A stretch of 64,000 nt of DNA from NCBI RefSeq assembly GCF_004345565.1, contig NZ_SLWA01000013.1, positions 62,001 through 126,000 of the forward strand, written 5' to 3'. The position numbers were made by a program, and so were the translations under genes. The DNA comes from Flavobacterium circumlabens (GTDB lineage Bacteria > Bacteroidota > Bacteroidia > Flavobacteriales > Flavobacteriaceae). Positions 17,204 to 28,800 of this stretch are shown here, one piece after another (within the stretch, counting starts at the first letter, position 1; the number at the start of each line of letters is the position of its first letter). The notes beneath the pieces were generated by a model that worked only from the letters and a program-made list of their open reading frames with translations, made no database searches and had not been told where the DNA came from.

Positions 17204-18391
17204 ATGGCAAAGGAGAATTTTAATCGTTCCAAACCGCACTTAAACATAGGTACAATTGGACACGTGGATCACGGAAAAACTACATTAACTGCAGCAATTA
17301 CAAAAGTATTGTCTGATGCTGGTTACTGTCAAGCAAAATCGTTTGATCAAATCGATAACGCTCCAGAGGAGAAAGAAAGAGGTATTACTATTAATACATC
17401 ACACGTAGAGTATGAAACAGCTAATCGTCACTACGCTCACGTTGACTGTCCAGGTCACGCGGATTACGTAAAGAACATGGTTACTGGTGCTGCTCAAATG
17501 GACGGAGCTATCTTGGTAGTTGCTGCTACAGATGGTCCAATGCCACAAACTCGTGAGCACATCCTTTTAGGTCGCCAGGTTGGTATTCCTAGAATGGTAG
17601 TTTTCATGAACAAAGTAGACATGGTTGATGACGCTGAGTTATTAGAGCTTGTTGAAATGGAAATCAGAGATTTATTATCTTTCTACGAATATGATGGAGA
17701 TAATGGTCCTGTTGTTCAAGGTTCTGCTTTAGGAGGATTGAATAATGATCCTGCTTGGGTTCCTAAAATTATTGAATTGATGGAAGCTGTAGATTCTTGG
17801 ATCGAAGAGCCGGTTCGTGATACTGCAAAACCATTCTTGATGCCAGTTGAGGATGTATTTACAATTACTGGTCGTGGAACTGTTGCTACAGGTCGTATCG
17901 AAACTGGTATTGCTAATACAGGTGATGCTGTTGAAATCATTGGTATGGGAGCTGATAAATTAACTTCTACTATTACAGGAGTTGAGATGTTCCGTAAAAT
18001 CCTTGACAGAGGTGAAGCTGGAGATAACGTAGGTTTATTGTTAAGAGGTGTTGATAAAGAATCTATCAAAAGAGGAATGGTTATCATTAAGCCAGGATCA
18101 GTAAAACCACACGCTACTTTCAAAGCTGAGGTTTATATCTTGAAAAAAGAAGAAGGTGGACGTCACACTCCATTCCATAATAACTACCGTCCACAGTTCT
18201 ACGTACGTACAACTGACGTAACAGGAGTTATTACTTTGCCAGAAGGAGTAGAGATGGTAATGCCAGGAGATAACTTGACTATCAATGTTGCTTTGTTAAG
18301 CCCAATCGCAATGAGCGTAGGTTTACGTTTTGCTATCCGTGAAGGTGGTAGAACTGTAGGTGCAGGTCAGGTGACTGAAATCGTAGGATAA
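17204..18391 (+). CDS. tuf: Elongation factor Tu
   Basis: The 395-residue GTPase that delivers aminoacyl-tRNA to the ribosome. GTP-binding motifs are intact: GHVDHGKTT (residues 19-27), [21 protein letters not shown] and NKVDMVDD. Domains 2 and 3 carry [13 protein letters not shown] and [16 protein letters not shown]. Codon use is visibly biased toward C-ending codons such as CAC, GGT and CGT compared with neighbours, as expected of a highly expressed gene. It is cotranscribed with the upstream tRNAs and probably with the tRNA-Trp gene beyond the hairpin at 18412. Confidence 0.98.
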   Translation: MAKENFNRSKPHLNIGTIGHVDHGKTTLTAAITKVLSDAGYCQAKSFDQIDNAPEEKERGITINTSHVEYETANRHYAHVDCPGHADYVKNMVTGAAQMDGAILVVAATDGPMPQTREHILLGRQVGIPRMVVFMNKVDMVDDAELLELVEMEIRDLLSFYEYDGDNGPVVQGSALGGLNNDPAWVPKIIELMEAVDSWIEEPVRDTAKPFLMPVEDVFTITGRGTVATGRIETGIANTGDAVEIIGMGADKLTSTITGVEMFRKILDRGEAGDNVGLLLRGVDKESIKRGMVIIKPGSVKPHATFKAEVYILKKEEGGRHTPFHNNYRPQFYVRTTDVTGVITLPEGVEMVMPGDNLTINVALLSPIAMSVGLRFAIREGGRTVGAGQVTEIVG

Positions 18392-18411
18392 TCCTATAAA
18401 AAAAAACTATA

Positions 18412-18451
18412 AAAAGCCAGTTGATTTTCTTAACTGAAATCACTGGCTTTT
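18412..18451 (+). terminator. Terminator or attenuator between tuf and tRNA-Trp
   Basis: Stem AAAAGCCAGT-(T)-GATTT / AAATCACTGGCTTTT, 15 bp with one bulge, followed only by TTAATT (the T's of the stem end are the tail). The tail is short, so partial termination that lowers secE-nusG-rpl relative to tuf is plausible. It may also be an RNA-processing hairpin in front of the tRNA. Confidence 0.6.
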
Positions 18452-18455
18452 AATT

Positions 18456-18526
18456 ACGGGCGTAGTTCAAGGGTAGAATAGCGGTCTCCAAAACCGTTGA
18501 TGGGGGTTCGAATCCCTCCGCCCGTG
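18456..18526 (+). tRNA. tRNA-Trp (anticodon CCA)
   Basis: A 71-base cloverleaf with perfect acceptor ACGGGCG/CGCCCGT, anticodon loop CTCCAAA giving CCA, T loop TTCGAAT and discriminator G. It lies 18 bases before secE, the conserved bacterial order tuf-trpT-secE-nusG. Confidence 0.97.
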
Positions 18527-18544
18527 CAATATAAAATATATCAA

Positions 18545-18742
18545 ATGACAAAAGTTACTAATTATTTATCAGAGGCTTTCGAAGAGTTGAAGTCAAATGT
18601 TACTTGGCCTGCTTGGGCTGAGGTTCAAAAATTGACAATTGTTGTGGCTGTATTTTCGGTTTTATTCGCCTTGGCAACATGGGGAGTAGACGAATTTTTT
18701 GCAAAAGCTTTGGCTGGATTTTTTAACTGGTTAAAAGGATAA
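18545..18742 (+). CDS. secE: Preprotein translocase subunit SecE
   Basis: A 65-residue single-span SecE, the essential clamp of the SecYEG channel. The conserved amphipathic helix LSEAFEELKSNVTWPAWAEV is followed by one membrane helix (about 30-46). The ATG at 18545 gives the standard length; an earlier in-frame ATG lies inside tRNA-Trp and is rejected. nusG follows. Confidence 0.95.
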   Translation: MTKVTNYLSEAFEELKSNVTWPAWAEVQKLTIVVAVFSVLFALATWGVDEFFAKALAGFFNWLKG

Positions 18743-18752
18743 TTTTTTTGTG

Positions 18753-19304
18753 ATGGCAGATAATAATGTGAAAAAATGGTATGTGGTTAGAGCTGTAAGC
18801 GGACAAGAAAATAAAGTCAAAGCTTATATCGAAACTGAAATTGCCAGACTAGGTATGGGTGATTATGTTTCCCAAGTTTTAGTGCCTACAGAAAAAGTAG
18901 TTACTGTAAAAGAAGGAAAGAAAATGTCTAAGGATAAAGTTTATTTTCCTGGATATGTTATGATCGAAGCCAACTTGATTGGTGAGATACCTCATATTAT
19001 TAAGTCCATTACTAGTGTAATCGGATTTTTAGGTGAGATTAAAGGAGGAGAACCTGTTCCTTTGAGGCTTTCTGAAGTAAATCGTATGTTAGGAAAAGTA
19101 GATGAGTTAGCTGTAAATACAGATACTCGCGCTATTCCGTTTAACTTAGGTGAAACTGTTAAAGTGATCGATGGTCCTTTTAACGGGTTTAATGGTACGG
19201 TTGAAAAAATCAATGAAGAAAAGCGTAAACTTGAAGTAATGGTTAAGATTTTCGGAAGAAAAACACCATTGGAATTGAGTTTTATTCAAGTTGAAAAAGT
19301 ATAA
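18753..19304 (+). CDS. nusG: Transcription termination/antitermination protein NusG
   Basis: A 183-residue NusG that binds RNA polymerase beside the clamp and couples it to ribosomes or Rho. The NGN domain begins KKWYVVRAVSGQENKV and holds FPGYVMIEA; the C-terminal KOW domain reads GETVKVIDGPFNGFNGTVEKI. The start is the ATG at 18753; the GTG directly before it (18750) is in frame but less likely. It is 10 bases after secE. Confidence 0.97.
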   Translation: MADNNVKKWYVVRAVSGQENKVKAYIETEIARLGMGDYVSQVLVPTEKVVTVKEGKKMSKDKVYFPGYVMIEANLIGEIPHIIKSITSVIGFLGEIKGGEPVPLRLSEVNRMLGKVDELAVNTDTRAIPFNLGETVKVIDGPFNGFNGTVEKINEEKRKLEVMVKIFGRKTPLELSFIQVEKV

Positions 19305-19371
19305 TTTTTGTTACATCTATAATAACCACCACAGTCGCTTCCAATGATTATGGTGTTAAATTTTTTAAAAA

Positions 19372-19809
19372 ATGGCTAAAGAAATTAGTAAGGTAGTTAA
19401 ACTACAAGTTAAGGGAGGTGCTGCGAATCCGTCGCCACCGGTTGGACCTGCTTTAGGAGCTGCTGGGGTTAATATCATGGAGTTCTGTAAGCAGTTCAAT
19501 GCTAGAACACAAGATAAACCTGGCAAAATATGCCCAGTACAAATTACTGTGTATAAAGACAAATCATTTGATTTTGTTGTAAAAACTCCTCCAGCTGCTG
19601 TCCAATTATTGGAAGCTGCAAAGCTAAAGTCTGGATCAGGTGAACCAAATCGTAAAAAAGTAGCTAGTGTTACTTGGGACGTTATCAAAGCTATTGCTGA
19701 AGATAAAATGGTAGATCTAAATGCATTCACAATCGAATCTGCAATGAGCATGATCGCTGGAACTGCTAGATCTATGGGTATAACTGTATCAGGAGATGCT
19801 CCTTTTTAA
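19372..19809 (+). CDS. rplK: 50S ribosomal protein L11
   Basis: The 145-residue L11, which shapes the GTPase-associated centre with 23S rRNA. Signature [29 protein letters not shown] is seen as its parts: [12 protein letters not shown] and [10 protein letters not shown]. The C-terminal RNA-binding half includes [15 protein letters not shown]. It is 67 bases after nusG and 13 bases before rplA. Confidence 0.98.
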   Translation: MAKEISKVVKLQVKGGAANPSPPVGPALGAAGVNIMEFCKQFNARTQDKPGKICPVQITVYKDKSFDFVVKTPPAAVQLLEAAKLKSGSGEPNRKKVASVTWDVIKAIAEDKMVDLNAFTIESAMSMIAGTARSMGITVSGDAPF

Positions 19810-19822
19810 TTAAGAGAAAGAA

Positions 19823-20512
19823 ATGGCAAAATTAACAAAAAAGCAAAAAGAGGCTGCTTCAAAAATTGAAAAGAACAAACTATACTCTTTGAAAGATGCA
19901 GCTGCATTGATTAAAGTTATAGCTTCTGCAAAATTTGATGAGTCTGTTGATATCGCAGTTCGTTTGGGTGTAGATCCAAGAAAAGCGAATCAAATGGTTA
20001 GAGGTGTAGTTACATTACCTCACGGAACAGGTAAAGACGTTAAAGTACTAGCATTAGTTACTCCGGATAAAGAAGCTGAAGCTAAAGAAGCTGGAGCTGA
20101 TTATGTAGGTCTTGACGATTATTTACAAAAAATTAAAGATGGTTGGACAGATGTTGATGTTATTATCACTATGCCGGCTGTTATGGGTAAATTAGGTCCA
20201 TTAGGTCGTATTTTAGGACCTAGAGGTTTAATGCCAAACCCTAAAACAGGTACTGTAACTATGGATGTTGCAAAAGCTGTTGCAGAGGTTAAAGCTGGTA
20301 AAATTGACTTTAAAGTTGATAAAACTGGTATCGTACATGCAGGAATTGGTAAAGTTTCTTTTGGAGCTGAGCAAATTTATGACAATGCACACGAAATTAT
20401 TCAAACATTAATCAAACTTAAACCAACTGCTGCTAAAGGTACCTATATTAAAGGTATTCACCTTACAAGCACTATGAGTCCTGCAATTGCATTGGACCCT
20501 AAAGCAGTATAA
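19823..20512 (+). CDS. rplA: 50S ribosomal protein L1
   Basis: The 229-residue L1 of the ribosomal stalk that handles exiting tRNA. Typical regions: [32 protein letters not shown] and [20 protein letters not shown]1 represses its own operon in many bacteria by binding mRNA; no copy of the 23S-like site was identified here. Confidence 0.98.
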   Translation: MAKLTKKQKEAASKIEKNKLYSLKDAAALIKVIASAKFDESVDIAVRLGVDPRKANQMVRGVVTLPHGTGKDVKVLALVTPDKEAEAKEAGADYVGLDDYLQKIKDGWTDVDVIITMPAVMGKLGPLGRILGPRGLMPNPKTGTVTMDVAKAVAEVKAGKIDFKVDKTGIVHAGIGKVSFGAEQIYDNAHEIIQTLIKLKPTAAKGTYIKGIHLTSTMSPAIALDPKAV

Positions 20513-20534
20513 TTGGTAGTTAATAATTTTTAGT

Positions 20535-21047
20535 ATGACTAGAGAAGAAAAATCAATCGCGATTGAAGATTTAACTGCGCAGTTAGCTGGTACAAATATT
20601 ATTTATGTATCTGATATTTCTGGATTAAATGCAGAAACAACTTCAAGCTTAAGAAGAGCTTGCTTTAAAGCAGGTATTAAATTAGAGGTTGTAAAAAATA
20701 CTTTGCTTGCAAAAGCAATGGAAGCTTCTGCTAATGACTATGGTGATTTACCTTCAGTATTGACTGGTAATAGTGCTATTTTTATTTCAGATATTGCAAA
20801 TGCACCTGGAAAAATAATTAAAGATTTCAGAAAAAAATCAGCTAAACCTTTATTAAAAGGAGCTTATATCAATTCTGAAATTTATATTGGAGATGATCAA
20901 TTAGATGCGTTAGCAACTATTAAATCTAAAGAAGAACTTCTTGGAGAACTTATTGGATTGTTACAATCACCAGCTCAAAGAATTATTTCTGCTCTTCAAA
21001 ACAAGTTTGCTGGAGAAGAATCAGAAGCAGCAACTGAGGAAGCATAA
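20535..21047 (+). CDS. rplJ: 50S ribosomal protein L10
   Basis: The 170-residue L10 that anchors the L12 dimers of the stalk. Features: MTREEKSIAIEDL, TTSSLRRACFKAGIKLEVVKNTLLAKA and LLQSPAQRIISALQNK before an acidic C-terminal tail. Only 22 bases separate it from rplA, so the classical L10 leader found in other phyla has no room here. Confidence 0.97.
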   Translation: MTREEKSIAIEDLTAQLAGTNIIYVSDISGLNAETTSSLRRACFKAGIKLEVVKNTLLAKAMEASANDYGDLPSVLTGNSAIFISDIANAPGKIIKDFRKKSAKPLLKGAYINSEIYIGDDQLDALATIKSKEELLGELIGLLQSPAQRIISALQNKFAGEESEAATEEA

Positions 21048-21133
21048 TATAAAAGACTGTTGTCTTTTGTGTTAATAAATTCGCACACACAAATAAATTA
21101 TAATTTTACAAATCATTTTAAACGATAGAAAAA

Positions 21134-21505
21134 ATGGCAGATTTGAAACAATTCGCAGAACAATTAGTTAACCTAACAGTTAAAGAAGTTAACGAATTAG
21201 CAACAATATTAAAAGATGAGTATGGTATCGAGCCTGCTGCTGCAGCTGTAGTAGTTGCTGCTGGTGGTGGAGAAGGTGCTGCTGAAGAAGCACAAACTGA
21301 ATTTACAGTAGTATTAAAAGAAGCTGGTGCTTCTAAATTAGCTGTTGTAAAATTAGTTAAAGAACTTACAGGTTTAGGTTTGAAAGAAGCTAAAGATGTA
21401 GTTGACGGTGCTCCAAGTAACGTTAAAGAAGGTGTTTCTAAAGAAGAGGCTGAAGGTCTTAAAAAATCATTAGAAGAAGCTGGAGCTGTAGTTGAGCTTA
21501 AATAA
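21134..21505 (+). CDS. rplL: 50S ribosomal protein L7/L12
   Basis: The 123-residue stalk protein that recruits translation GTPases. It has the N-terminal dimerisation part ([23 protein letters not shown]), an alanine/glycine-rich hinge (about 36-54) and the C-terminal domain with [21 protein letters not shown]. It is 86 bases after rplJ; the hairpin at 21528 follows. Confidence 0.98.
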   Translation: MADLKQFAEQLVNLTVKEVNELATILKDEYGIEPAAAAVVVAAGGGEGAAEEAQTEFTVVLKEAGASKLAVVKLVKELTGLGLKEAKDVVDGAPSNVKEGVSKEEAEGLKKSLEEAGAVVELK

Positions 21506-21527
21506 TTCAACTCGGTTTTAAGAACTA

Positions 21528-21570
21528 GGTTTAGGTCTTGAGTGAACGCTCAATGGCCTAAACCATTTTT
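21528..21570 (+). terminator. Attenuator/terminator-like hairpin between rplL and rpoB
   Basis: Stem GGTTTAGG...TTGAG pairs with CTCAA...CCTAAACC, with a small internal loop, followed by ATTTTT. It is where bacteria commonly uncouple high ribosomal-protein synthesis from lower RNA polymerase synthesis. The rest of the 265-base gap up to rpoB is AT-rich without a clear promoter. Confidence 0.6.
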
Positions 21571-21770
21571 CGTATAATAAAATATATCAAGTTTTATTAT
21601 CAAATAGTTTAAAATACGAAAAAGTTTTTGATCAATACGAAGAAAAAAAATTGAACTGAATTTTACCGGTTTATTTTTAAAGATGTATTGATTATAATAA
21701 GAAAGTATAGATTAAACAGTGTGTTTTTACACAAAAAATTACTTTTTTTTAATCAAAATTTTGTCCATTG

Positions 21771-24700
21771 ATGATAACAAATCAGACTGAAAGATTGAAT
21801 TTTGCCTCTACAAAAAATATTCCTGACTATCCGGATTTCTTAGATGTTCAGGTTAAATCTTTTAAAGATTTTTTTCAATTAGAAACTAAATCTGACGAAA
21901 GAGGCAACGAAGGGTTGTACAATACCTTCATGGAAAATTTTCCAATTACAGATACAAGAAACAACTTTGTATTGGAATTCCTAGATTATTTTGTTGATCC
22001 ACCACGTTATACAATTCAAGAATGTATAGAGAGAGGTCTTACGTATAGTGTGCCTTTAAAAGCCAGGTTAAAACTATACTGTACTGATCCAGAACACGAA
22101 GATTTTGAAACTATTGTACAAGATGTTTATCTTGGAACAATACCTTATATGACTCCAAGCGGTACTTTTGTTATCAATGGTGCTGAGCGTGTAGTAGTAT
22201 CACAGCTACACCGTTCTCCTGGGGTTTTCTTTGGTCAGTCATTCCACGCAAATGGAACAAAACTTTATTCTGCCAGAGTAATTCCTTTTAAAGGTTCCTG
22301 GATAGAATTCTCTACAGATATCAATAGCGTAATGTACGCTTATATCGATAGAAAGAAAAAATTACCGGTTACAACTTTGTTCCGTGCAATTGGATTCGAA
22401 AGAGACAAGGATATCCTTGAGATTTTCGACCTTGCTGAAGAAATTAAAGTTTCTAAAACAGGTATTAAAAAATATATTGGAAGAAGACTTGCTGCACGTG
22501 TACTGAACACCTGGCACGAGGATTTCGTTGATGAAGATACCGGTGAGGTAGTTTCTATCGAACGTAACGAAATCATCCTTGATCGTGATACTATTATCGA
22601 CAAAGATAATGTTGAAGAAATCATCGATTCTAACGTTAAATCTATTTTGTTACACAAAGAGGATAATAACCAGGCAGATTATGCTATTATCCACAATACA
22701 TTACAAAAAGATCCAACAAACTCTGAAAAAGAAGCTGTAGAGCACATTTACCGTCAGTTGCGTAACGCTGAACCGCCTGATGAGGAAACTGCTCGTGGTA
22801 TTATAGATAAATTGTTCTTCTCTGATCAACGTTATAACTTAGGTGAAGTTGGTCGTTACAGAATGAACAAAAAACTTGGTTTAGATATTCCAATGGAAAA
22901 GCAAGTGCTTACCAAAGAAGATATCATTACCATTGTAAAATATTTGATCGAATTGATCAACTCTAAAGCAGAGATTGATGATATTGATCACTTATCAAAC
23001 CGTCGTGTTAGAACAGTTGGAGAACAATTGTCTCAACAATTCGGTGTTGGTTTAGCACGTATGGCGAGAACTATTCGTGAGAGAATGAACGTTAGAGATA
23101 ACGAGGTGTTTACACCAATCGATTTGATCAATGCTAAAACATTATCATCGGTTATCAACTCTTTCTTTGGTACGAACCAGTTGTCTCAATTTATGGATCA
23201 AACGAATCCATTAGCTGAGATTACACACAAGAGAAGATTATCTGCACTTGGACCTGGTGGACTTTCGAGAGAGAGAGCTGGTTTCGAGGTTCGTGACGTT
23301 CACTATACACACTATGGTCGTTTATGTCCGATTGAAACTCCGGAGGGACCAAACATTGGTTTGATTTCATCTCTTGGTGTTTATGCAAAAGTTAACGGAA
23401 TGGGTTTCATCGAAACTCCATACCGTAAAGTTACAAATGGTGTAGTTGATTTAGAAAGTACTCCTATATATTTAAGTGCTGAAGAAGAAGAAGGAAAAAT
23501 GATTGCTCAGGCGAACATTGAAATGGATGCTTCAGGTAAAATTACAGCTAGCAATGTTATTGCTCGTGAGGAAGGTGACTTCCCGGTTGTTGAGCCATCA
23601 GCAGTACATTATACAGACGTTGCTCCTAACCAGATTGCTTCGATTTCGGCTTCATTAATTCCTTTCCTGGAACATGATGATGCGAATAGAGCCTTGATGG
23701 GATCTAACATGATGCGTCAGGCGGTTCCTTTGATCCGTCCGGAAGCACCAATCGTTGGTACAGGTTTAGAGCGTCAAGTGGCTTCAGACTCCAGAGTATT
23801 GATTAATGCTGAAGGAGATGGAACTGTAGAATATGTAGATGCTAATATCATTACTATCAAATACGACCGTACTGAAGATGAAAGAATGGTTAGTTTTGAT
23901 GCTGATGAGAAAACTTACAACTTAATTAAATTTAGAAAAACCAATCAGGGAACAAGTATCAACCTGAAGCCAATCGTAAGAAAAGGTGACAGAGTTAGTC
24001 TTGGTCAGGTATTATCAGAAGGATATGCTACTCAAAATGGTGAATTAGCTTTAGGTAGAAACTTAAAAGTTGCGTTCATGCCATGGAAAGGGTATAACTT
24101 TGAGGATGCGATTGTAATTTCAGAGAAAGTAGTTCGTGATGATATTTTTACTTCTATCCACGTTGATGATTATTCATTAGAGGTTAGAGATACTAAGTTA
24201 GGAAATGAAGAGTTAACAAACGATATTCCTAACGTTTCTGAAGAAGCTACTAAAGATTTAGATGAAAACGGTATGATCAGAATTGGAGCAGAGGTTAAGC
24301 CTGGCGACATTCTAATCGGAAAAATTACACCAAAAGGAGAATCAGATCCAACTCCGGAAGAGAAATTGCTTCGTGCAATCTTCGGGGATAAAGCGGGTGA
24401 TGTAAAAGATGCTTCATTAAAAGCTTCTCCATCTTTACACGGTGTAGTTCTTGACAAAAAATTATTTGCAAGGGCCGTAAAAGATAAACGTAAACGTACT
24501 CAGGATAAAGATGCTTTGGGCGCTTTAGAAATGGAATTCGAAACTAAATTTGTTGAATTAAAAGACAGATTGGTAGAGAAATTGTTCCTGATCGTTAACG
24601 GAAAAACATCTCAGGGTGTAATGAATGATTTGGGTGAAGAAGTTTTACCAAAAGGTAAAAAATATACTCAGAAAATGCTTTACGCAGTAGAAGATTTTGC

Positions 24701-25583
24701 TCACTTAAGCAAAGGTCAATGGGTTGCTGATGACGCTACAAATAAAATGGTTAATGATTTAATTCACAACTATAAAATTAAGCTGAACGACTTACAAGGA
24801 TCTTTAAGAAGAGAAAAATTCACTATTACAGTTGGTGATGAATTACCATCCGGAATCCTGAAATTGGCGAAAATTTATATCGCTAAAAAACGTAAACTGA
24901 AAGTTGGGGATAAAATGGCAGGACGTCACGGTAACAAAGGTATTGTTGCAAGAATCGTTCGTCATGAAGATATGCCTTTCCTTGAAGACGGAACACCAGT
25001 TGATATCGTATTGAATCCACTTGGGGTACCTTCACGTATGAACATTGGTCAGATTTATGAAACTGTTCTTGGATGGGCCGGACAAAATTTAGGTAGAAAA
25101 TTTGCTACTCCAATTTTTGATGGTGCTTCTTTAGATCAAATTAATGAATTAACTGATGAAGCTGGAGTACCACGTTTCGGACACACCTATCTTTATGATG
25201 GTGGTACCGGAGAGCGTTTCCATCAGGCAGCAACTGTGGGTGTAATTTACATGCTTAAATTAGGACACATGGTTGATGATAAGATGCACGCACGTTCTAT
25301 CGGACCATACTCATTAATTACGCAACAACCTCTTGGAGGTAAAGCGCAATTTGGAGGTCAGCGTTTTGGAGAGATGGAGGTTTGGGCACTTGAGGCTTAT
25401 GGAGCATCAAGTACGCTACGTGAAATCTTAACAGTTAAATCGGATGACGTTATTGGTAGAGCTAAAACTTACGAAGCTATCGTTAAGGGAGAGTCTATGC
25501 CAGAACCAGGTTTGCCGGAATCATTCAATGTATTGATGCACGAATTGAAAGGTCTTGGACTAGACATTCGTTTAGAAGAATAA
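21771..25583 (+). CDS. rpoB: DNA-directed RNA polymerase subunit beta
   Basis: The 1270-residue beta subunit, complete. The rifampicin-binding region is at about residues 464-495 ([20 protein letters not shown], then [12 protein letters not shown]). Further motifs are [28 protein letters not shown] and the C-terminal [18 protein letters not shown]. The start is taken at ATG 21771, giving [11 protein letters not shown], the N-terminus I know from flavobacteria; a TTG at 21768 is in frame but unlikely. The rifampicin region reads as wild type in the parts I checked (Q, D, H and S positions present). Confidence 0.98.
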   Translation: MITNQTERLNFASTKNIPDYPDFLDVQVKSFKDFFQLETKSDERGNEGLYNTFMENFPITDTRNNFVLEFLDYFVDPPRYTIQECIERGLTYSVPLKARLKLYCTDPEHEDFETIVQDVYLGTIPYMTPSGTFVINGAERVVVSQLHRSPGVFFGQSFHANGTKLYSARVIPFKGSWIEFSTDINSVMYAYIDRKKKLPVTTLFRAIGFERDKDILEIFDLAEEIKVSKTGIKKYIGRRLAARVLNTWHEDFVDEDTGEVVSIERNEIILDRDTIIDKDNVEEIIDSNVKSILLHKEDNNQADYAIIHNTLQKDPTNSEKEAVEHIYRQLRNAEPPDEETARGIIDKLFFSDQRYNLGEVGRYRMNKKLGLDIPMEKQVLTKEDIITIVKYLIELINSKAEIDDIDHLSNRRVRTVGEQLSQQFGVGLARMARTIRERMNVRDNEVFTPIDLINAKTLSSVINSFFGTNQLSQFMDQTNPLAEITHKRRLSALGPGGLSRERAGFEVRDVHYTHYGRLCPIETPEGPNIGLISSLGVYAKVNGMGFIETPYRKVTNGVVDLESTPIYLSAEEEEGKMIAQANIEMDASGKITASNVIAREEGDFPVVEPSAVHYTDVAPNQIASISASLIPFLEHDDANRALMGSNMMRQAVPLIRPEAPIVGTGLERQVASDSRVLINAEGDGTVEYVDANIITIKYDRTEDERMVSFDADEKTYNLIKFRKTNQGTSINLKPIVRKGDRVSLGQVLSEGYATQNGELALGRNLKVAFMPWKGYNFEDAIVISEKVVRDDIFTSIHVDDYSLEVRDTKLGNEELTNDIPNVSEEATKDLDENGMIRIGAEVKPGDILIGKITPKGESDPTPEEKLLRAIFGDKAGDVKDASLKASPSLHGVVLDKKLFARAVKDKRKRTQDKDALGALEMEFETKFVELKDRLVEKLFLIVNGKTSQGVMNDLGEEVLPKGKKYTQKMLYAVEDFAHLSKGQWVADDATNKMVNDLIHNYKIKLNDLQGSLRREKFTITVGDELPSGILKLAKIYIAKKRKLKVGDKMAGRHGNKGIVARIVRHEDMPFLEDGTPVDIVLNPLGVPSRMNIGQIYETVLGWAGQNLGRKFATPIFDGASLDQINELTDEAGVPRFGHTYLYDGGTGERFHQAATVGVIYMLKLGHMVDDKMHARSIGPYSLITQQPLGGKAQFGGQRFGEMEVWALEAYGASSTLREILTVKSDDVIGRAKTYEAIVKGESMPEPGLPESFNVLMHELKGLGLDIRLEE

Positions 25584-25602
25584 ATAAAAGTTATCAGTTG
25601 CG

Positions 25603-25636
25603 GTCTCAGTATTCAGTTTAAACTGAACACTGGGAC
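25603..25636 (+). other. Long inverted repeat between rpoB and rpoC
   Basis: Two 17-base arms (GTCTCAGTATTCAGTTT and AAACTGAACACTGGGAC) meet directly, with one A-C mismatch and one G-T wobble. There is no T-run after it, so it is probably an mRNA structure or processing site rather than a terminator. The 310-base gap (25584-25893) is unusually long for rpoB-rpoC and holds no gene. Confidence 0.6.
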
Positions 25637-25893
25637 TCAAACTGTTTACCAGAATTAAAGTTTTTAGGATTTATACCCGTAACCCGTTCCGATTTTTTAT
25701 TGAAACTAAGTTTTATAATTAGCACTTCAGAATTAGTCTGAAGTTTAGAGAAGTAATCCGAGGTAGTGTTTAAGTCGAAAGTTTGAAAGTTAAAAAATCG
25801 AAAGTCATTCGTGATTTAAAAATTTTATGACATTTGAGTTTAGACTAGATGAAAATCAATTTTTTAATTGCAAATAAATCAATAGTAAAAACT

Positions 25894-28800
25894 ATGATGA
25901 ATAATAGAAATAATAATAAAGATAAGAATCCGGTAAAAAGATTTAACAAAATCTCTATTGGATTAGCTTCACCTGAATCTATCTTGAAAGAGTCAAGAGG
26001 AGAGGTTTTAAAGCCGGAAACAATCAACTACAGAACACACAAACCTGAAAGAGACGGACTTTTCTGCGAAAGAATCTTCGGACCTGTTAAGGATTTTGAA
26101 TGTGCTTGTGGTAAATATAAAAGAATTCGTTACAAAGGGATCATCTGTGACCGTTGTGGTGTTGAAGTTACTGAGAAAAAAGTACGTAGAGACAGAGTAG
26201 GACACATCAATCTTGTTGTGCCAATTGCTCATATCTGGTATTTCCGTTCTCTTCCAAACAAAATTGGTTATATCCTTGGTCTTCCGTCTAAGAAATTAGA
26301 TATGATCATTTACTACGAAAGATATGTAGTAATTCAGGCTGGTATTGCTAAAAATGCAGATGGAGAATCATTACAAAGATTAGATTTCTTAACTGAAGAA
26401 GAATATTTAAATATTTTAGATACTCTTCCACAGGAAAACCAATATTTAGATGATTTTGATCCAAATAAATTTGTTGCCAAAATGGGAGCAGAATGTATTA
26501 TGGATTTATTGGCACGTATTGACTTAGACGAGTTATCTTACCAACTAAGACACAGCGCTAATAACGAAACATCTAAACAACGTAAAACGGAAGCTCTAAA
26601 AAGATTACAGGTTGTTGAGTCTTTCCGTGAGTCTAACTTAAACCGCGAAAACCGTCCGGAATGGATGATTATGAAAGTGGTTCCTGTTATTCCACCGGAA
26701 TTACGTCCGCTTGTACCACTTGATGGAGGTCGTTTTGCAACTTCAGATTTAAATGACTTATACCGTCGTGTAATCATCCGTAACAACCGTTTGAAAAGAT
26801 TAATGGAGATTAAAGCTCCTGAAGTTATCTTAAGAAACGAAAAACGTATGTTGCAGGAATCTGTAGATTCATTATTTGATAACACTCGTAAAGCTTCTGC
26901 TGTTAAAACAGAATCTAACAGACCATTAAAATCATTATCAGATTCCTTAAAAGGTAAGCAGGGACGTTTCCGTCAAAACTTACTTGGAAAACGTGTGGAT
27001 TATTCTGCCCGTTCGGTAATTGTTGTTGGTCCTGAATTAAAATTATTCGAATGCGGATTGCCAAAAGATATGGCATCTGAATTATACAAGCCTTTCGTAA
27101 TCCGTAAATTGATTGAAAGAGGTATTGTTAAAACAGTAAAATCTGCTAAGAAAATCATAGACAAAAAAGAGCCTGTAGTTTGGGATATCCTTGAAAATGT
27201 AATTAAAGGTCACCCGGTATTACTTAACCGTGCTCCTACGTTGCACAGACTTGGTATTCAGGCTTTCCAGCCAAAATTAATTGAAGGAAAAGCAATTCAG
27301 TTGCACCCATTAGTATGTACGGCTTTCAACGCCGATTTTGATGGGGATCAGATGGCAGTTCACTTACCATTAGGACCAGAGGCTATTCTAGAGGCACAAT
27401 TATTAATGTTGGCTTCTCACAATATCCTTAACCCTGCAAATGGTGCGCCAATTACTGTACCTTCTCAGGATATGGTCTTGGGTCTATATTATATGACCAA
27501 AGAACGTATCTCTACACCAGAACATGTAATTTTAGGTCAGGACTTAATTTTCTATTCTGCTGAAGAAGTAAATATTGCATTAAACGAAGGAAGATTAGAA
27601 TTGAATGCCCGTGTGAAAATTAGAGCAAAAGATTTTAATGAAGCCGGAGAATTAGTGTACAAAATTATCCAGACAACTGCAGGACGTGTATTATTTAACG
27701 AAGTAGTACCTGAAGCAGCCGGATATATCAATGATGTATTGACTAAGAAAAACCTTAGAGATATTATTGGACACATTTTAAGTGTGACCAATGTACCTAC
27801 TACTGCTGCTTTCTTGGACAATATGAAAGATATGGGTTATAAATTTGCCTTTAGAGGAGGTTTATCATTCTCTCTTGGTGATATTAGAATTCCAGAGCAA
27901 AAAACAAAATTAATTGCAGATGCCAGAGAGCAAGTTGAAGGTATTTCTGTGAATTATAACATGGGTCTTATTACCAATAACGAACGTTACAACCAGGTTA
28001 TTGACGTATGGACTTCAGCAAATGCTCAATTGACAGAGTTGGCAATGAAAAATATTAGAGAAGACCAACAAGGTTTCAACTCTGTATATATGATGCTTGA
28101 CTCTGGAGCAAGGGGTTCCAAAGAACAGATTCGTCAGTTAACCGGTATGCGTGGTTTGATGGCTAAGCCTAAAAAATCTACTGCTGGTGGTGGTGAAATT
28201 ATTGAAAACCCGATTCTTTCTAACTTTAAGGAAGGTCTTTCGATTCTTGAGTATTTCATTTCTACTCACGGTGCTCGTAAAGGTCTTGCGGATACGGCTC
28301 TTAAAACTGCCGATGCCGGATACTTGACAAGAAGACTTCATGACGTTTCACAAGATGTTATTGTTAACATCGAAGATTGTGGAACTTTAAGAGGTGTTGA
28401 AGTATCTGCTTTGAAGAAAAATGAAGAAATTGTTGAATCTTTAGGAGAAAGAATTTTAGGACGTGTTGCATTGCAGGATGTTATTAATCCTCTTACTAAT
28501 GAAGTAATGGCTCAGTCAGGTCAACAAATTACGGAAGCGATTATGAGAGCTATTGAAGCTTCTCCGATTGAAAAAGTAGAAGTTAGATCTCCATTAACTT
28601 GTGAAGCTTTAAAAGGTATTTGTGCTAAATGTTACGGTAGAAACTTAGCTACTGGTAAAATGACACAAAGAGGTGAAGCAGTAGGAGTTATTGCAGCTCA
28701 GTCTATTGGAGAGCCAGGTACACAGTTAACACTTCGTACGTTCCACGTTGGAGGGGTTGCAGGAGGTATCTCTGAAGAGTCTAGTATTGTTACAAGATTC

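Noticed and set aside
17716-18123. Long antisense frame inside tuf
   Set aside because: Shadow of a strongly codon-biased gene; no start signal and no recognisable protein.
20513-20534. L10-leader regulatory RNA before rplJ
   Set aside because: Only 22 bases separate rplA and rplJ; there is no room for the motif.
21118-21510. Long antisense frame over rplL
   Set aside because: It mirrors the alanine/glutamate-rich codons of rplL; serine/threonine/alanine-rich product without family features.
21768-21770. TTG as the start of rpoB
   Set aside because: The adjacent ATG gives the normal flavobacterial N-terminus [11 protein letters not shown].
25849-25893. Earlier ATG as the start of rpoC
   Set aside because: Adds 15 residues unlike any RpoC N-terminus I know; ATG 25894 is the conserved start.
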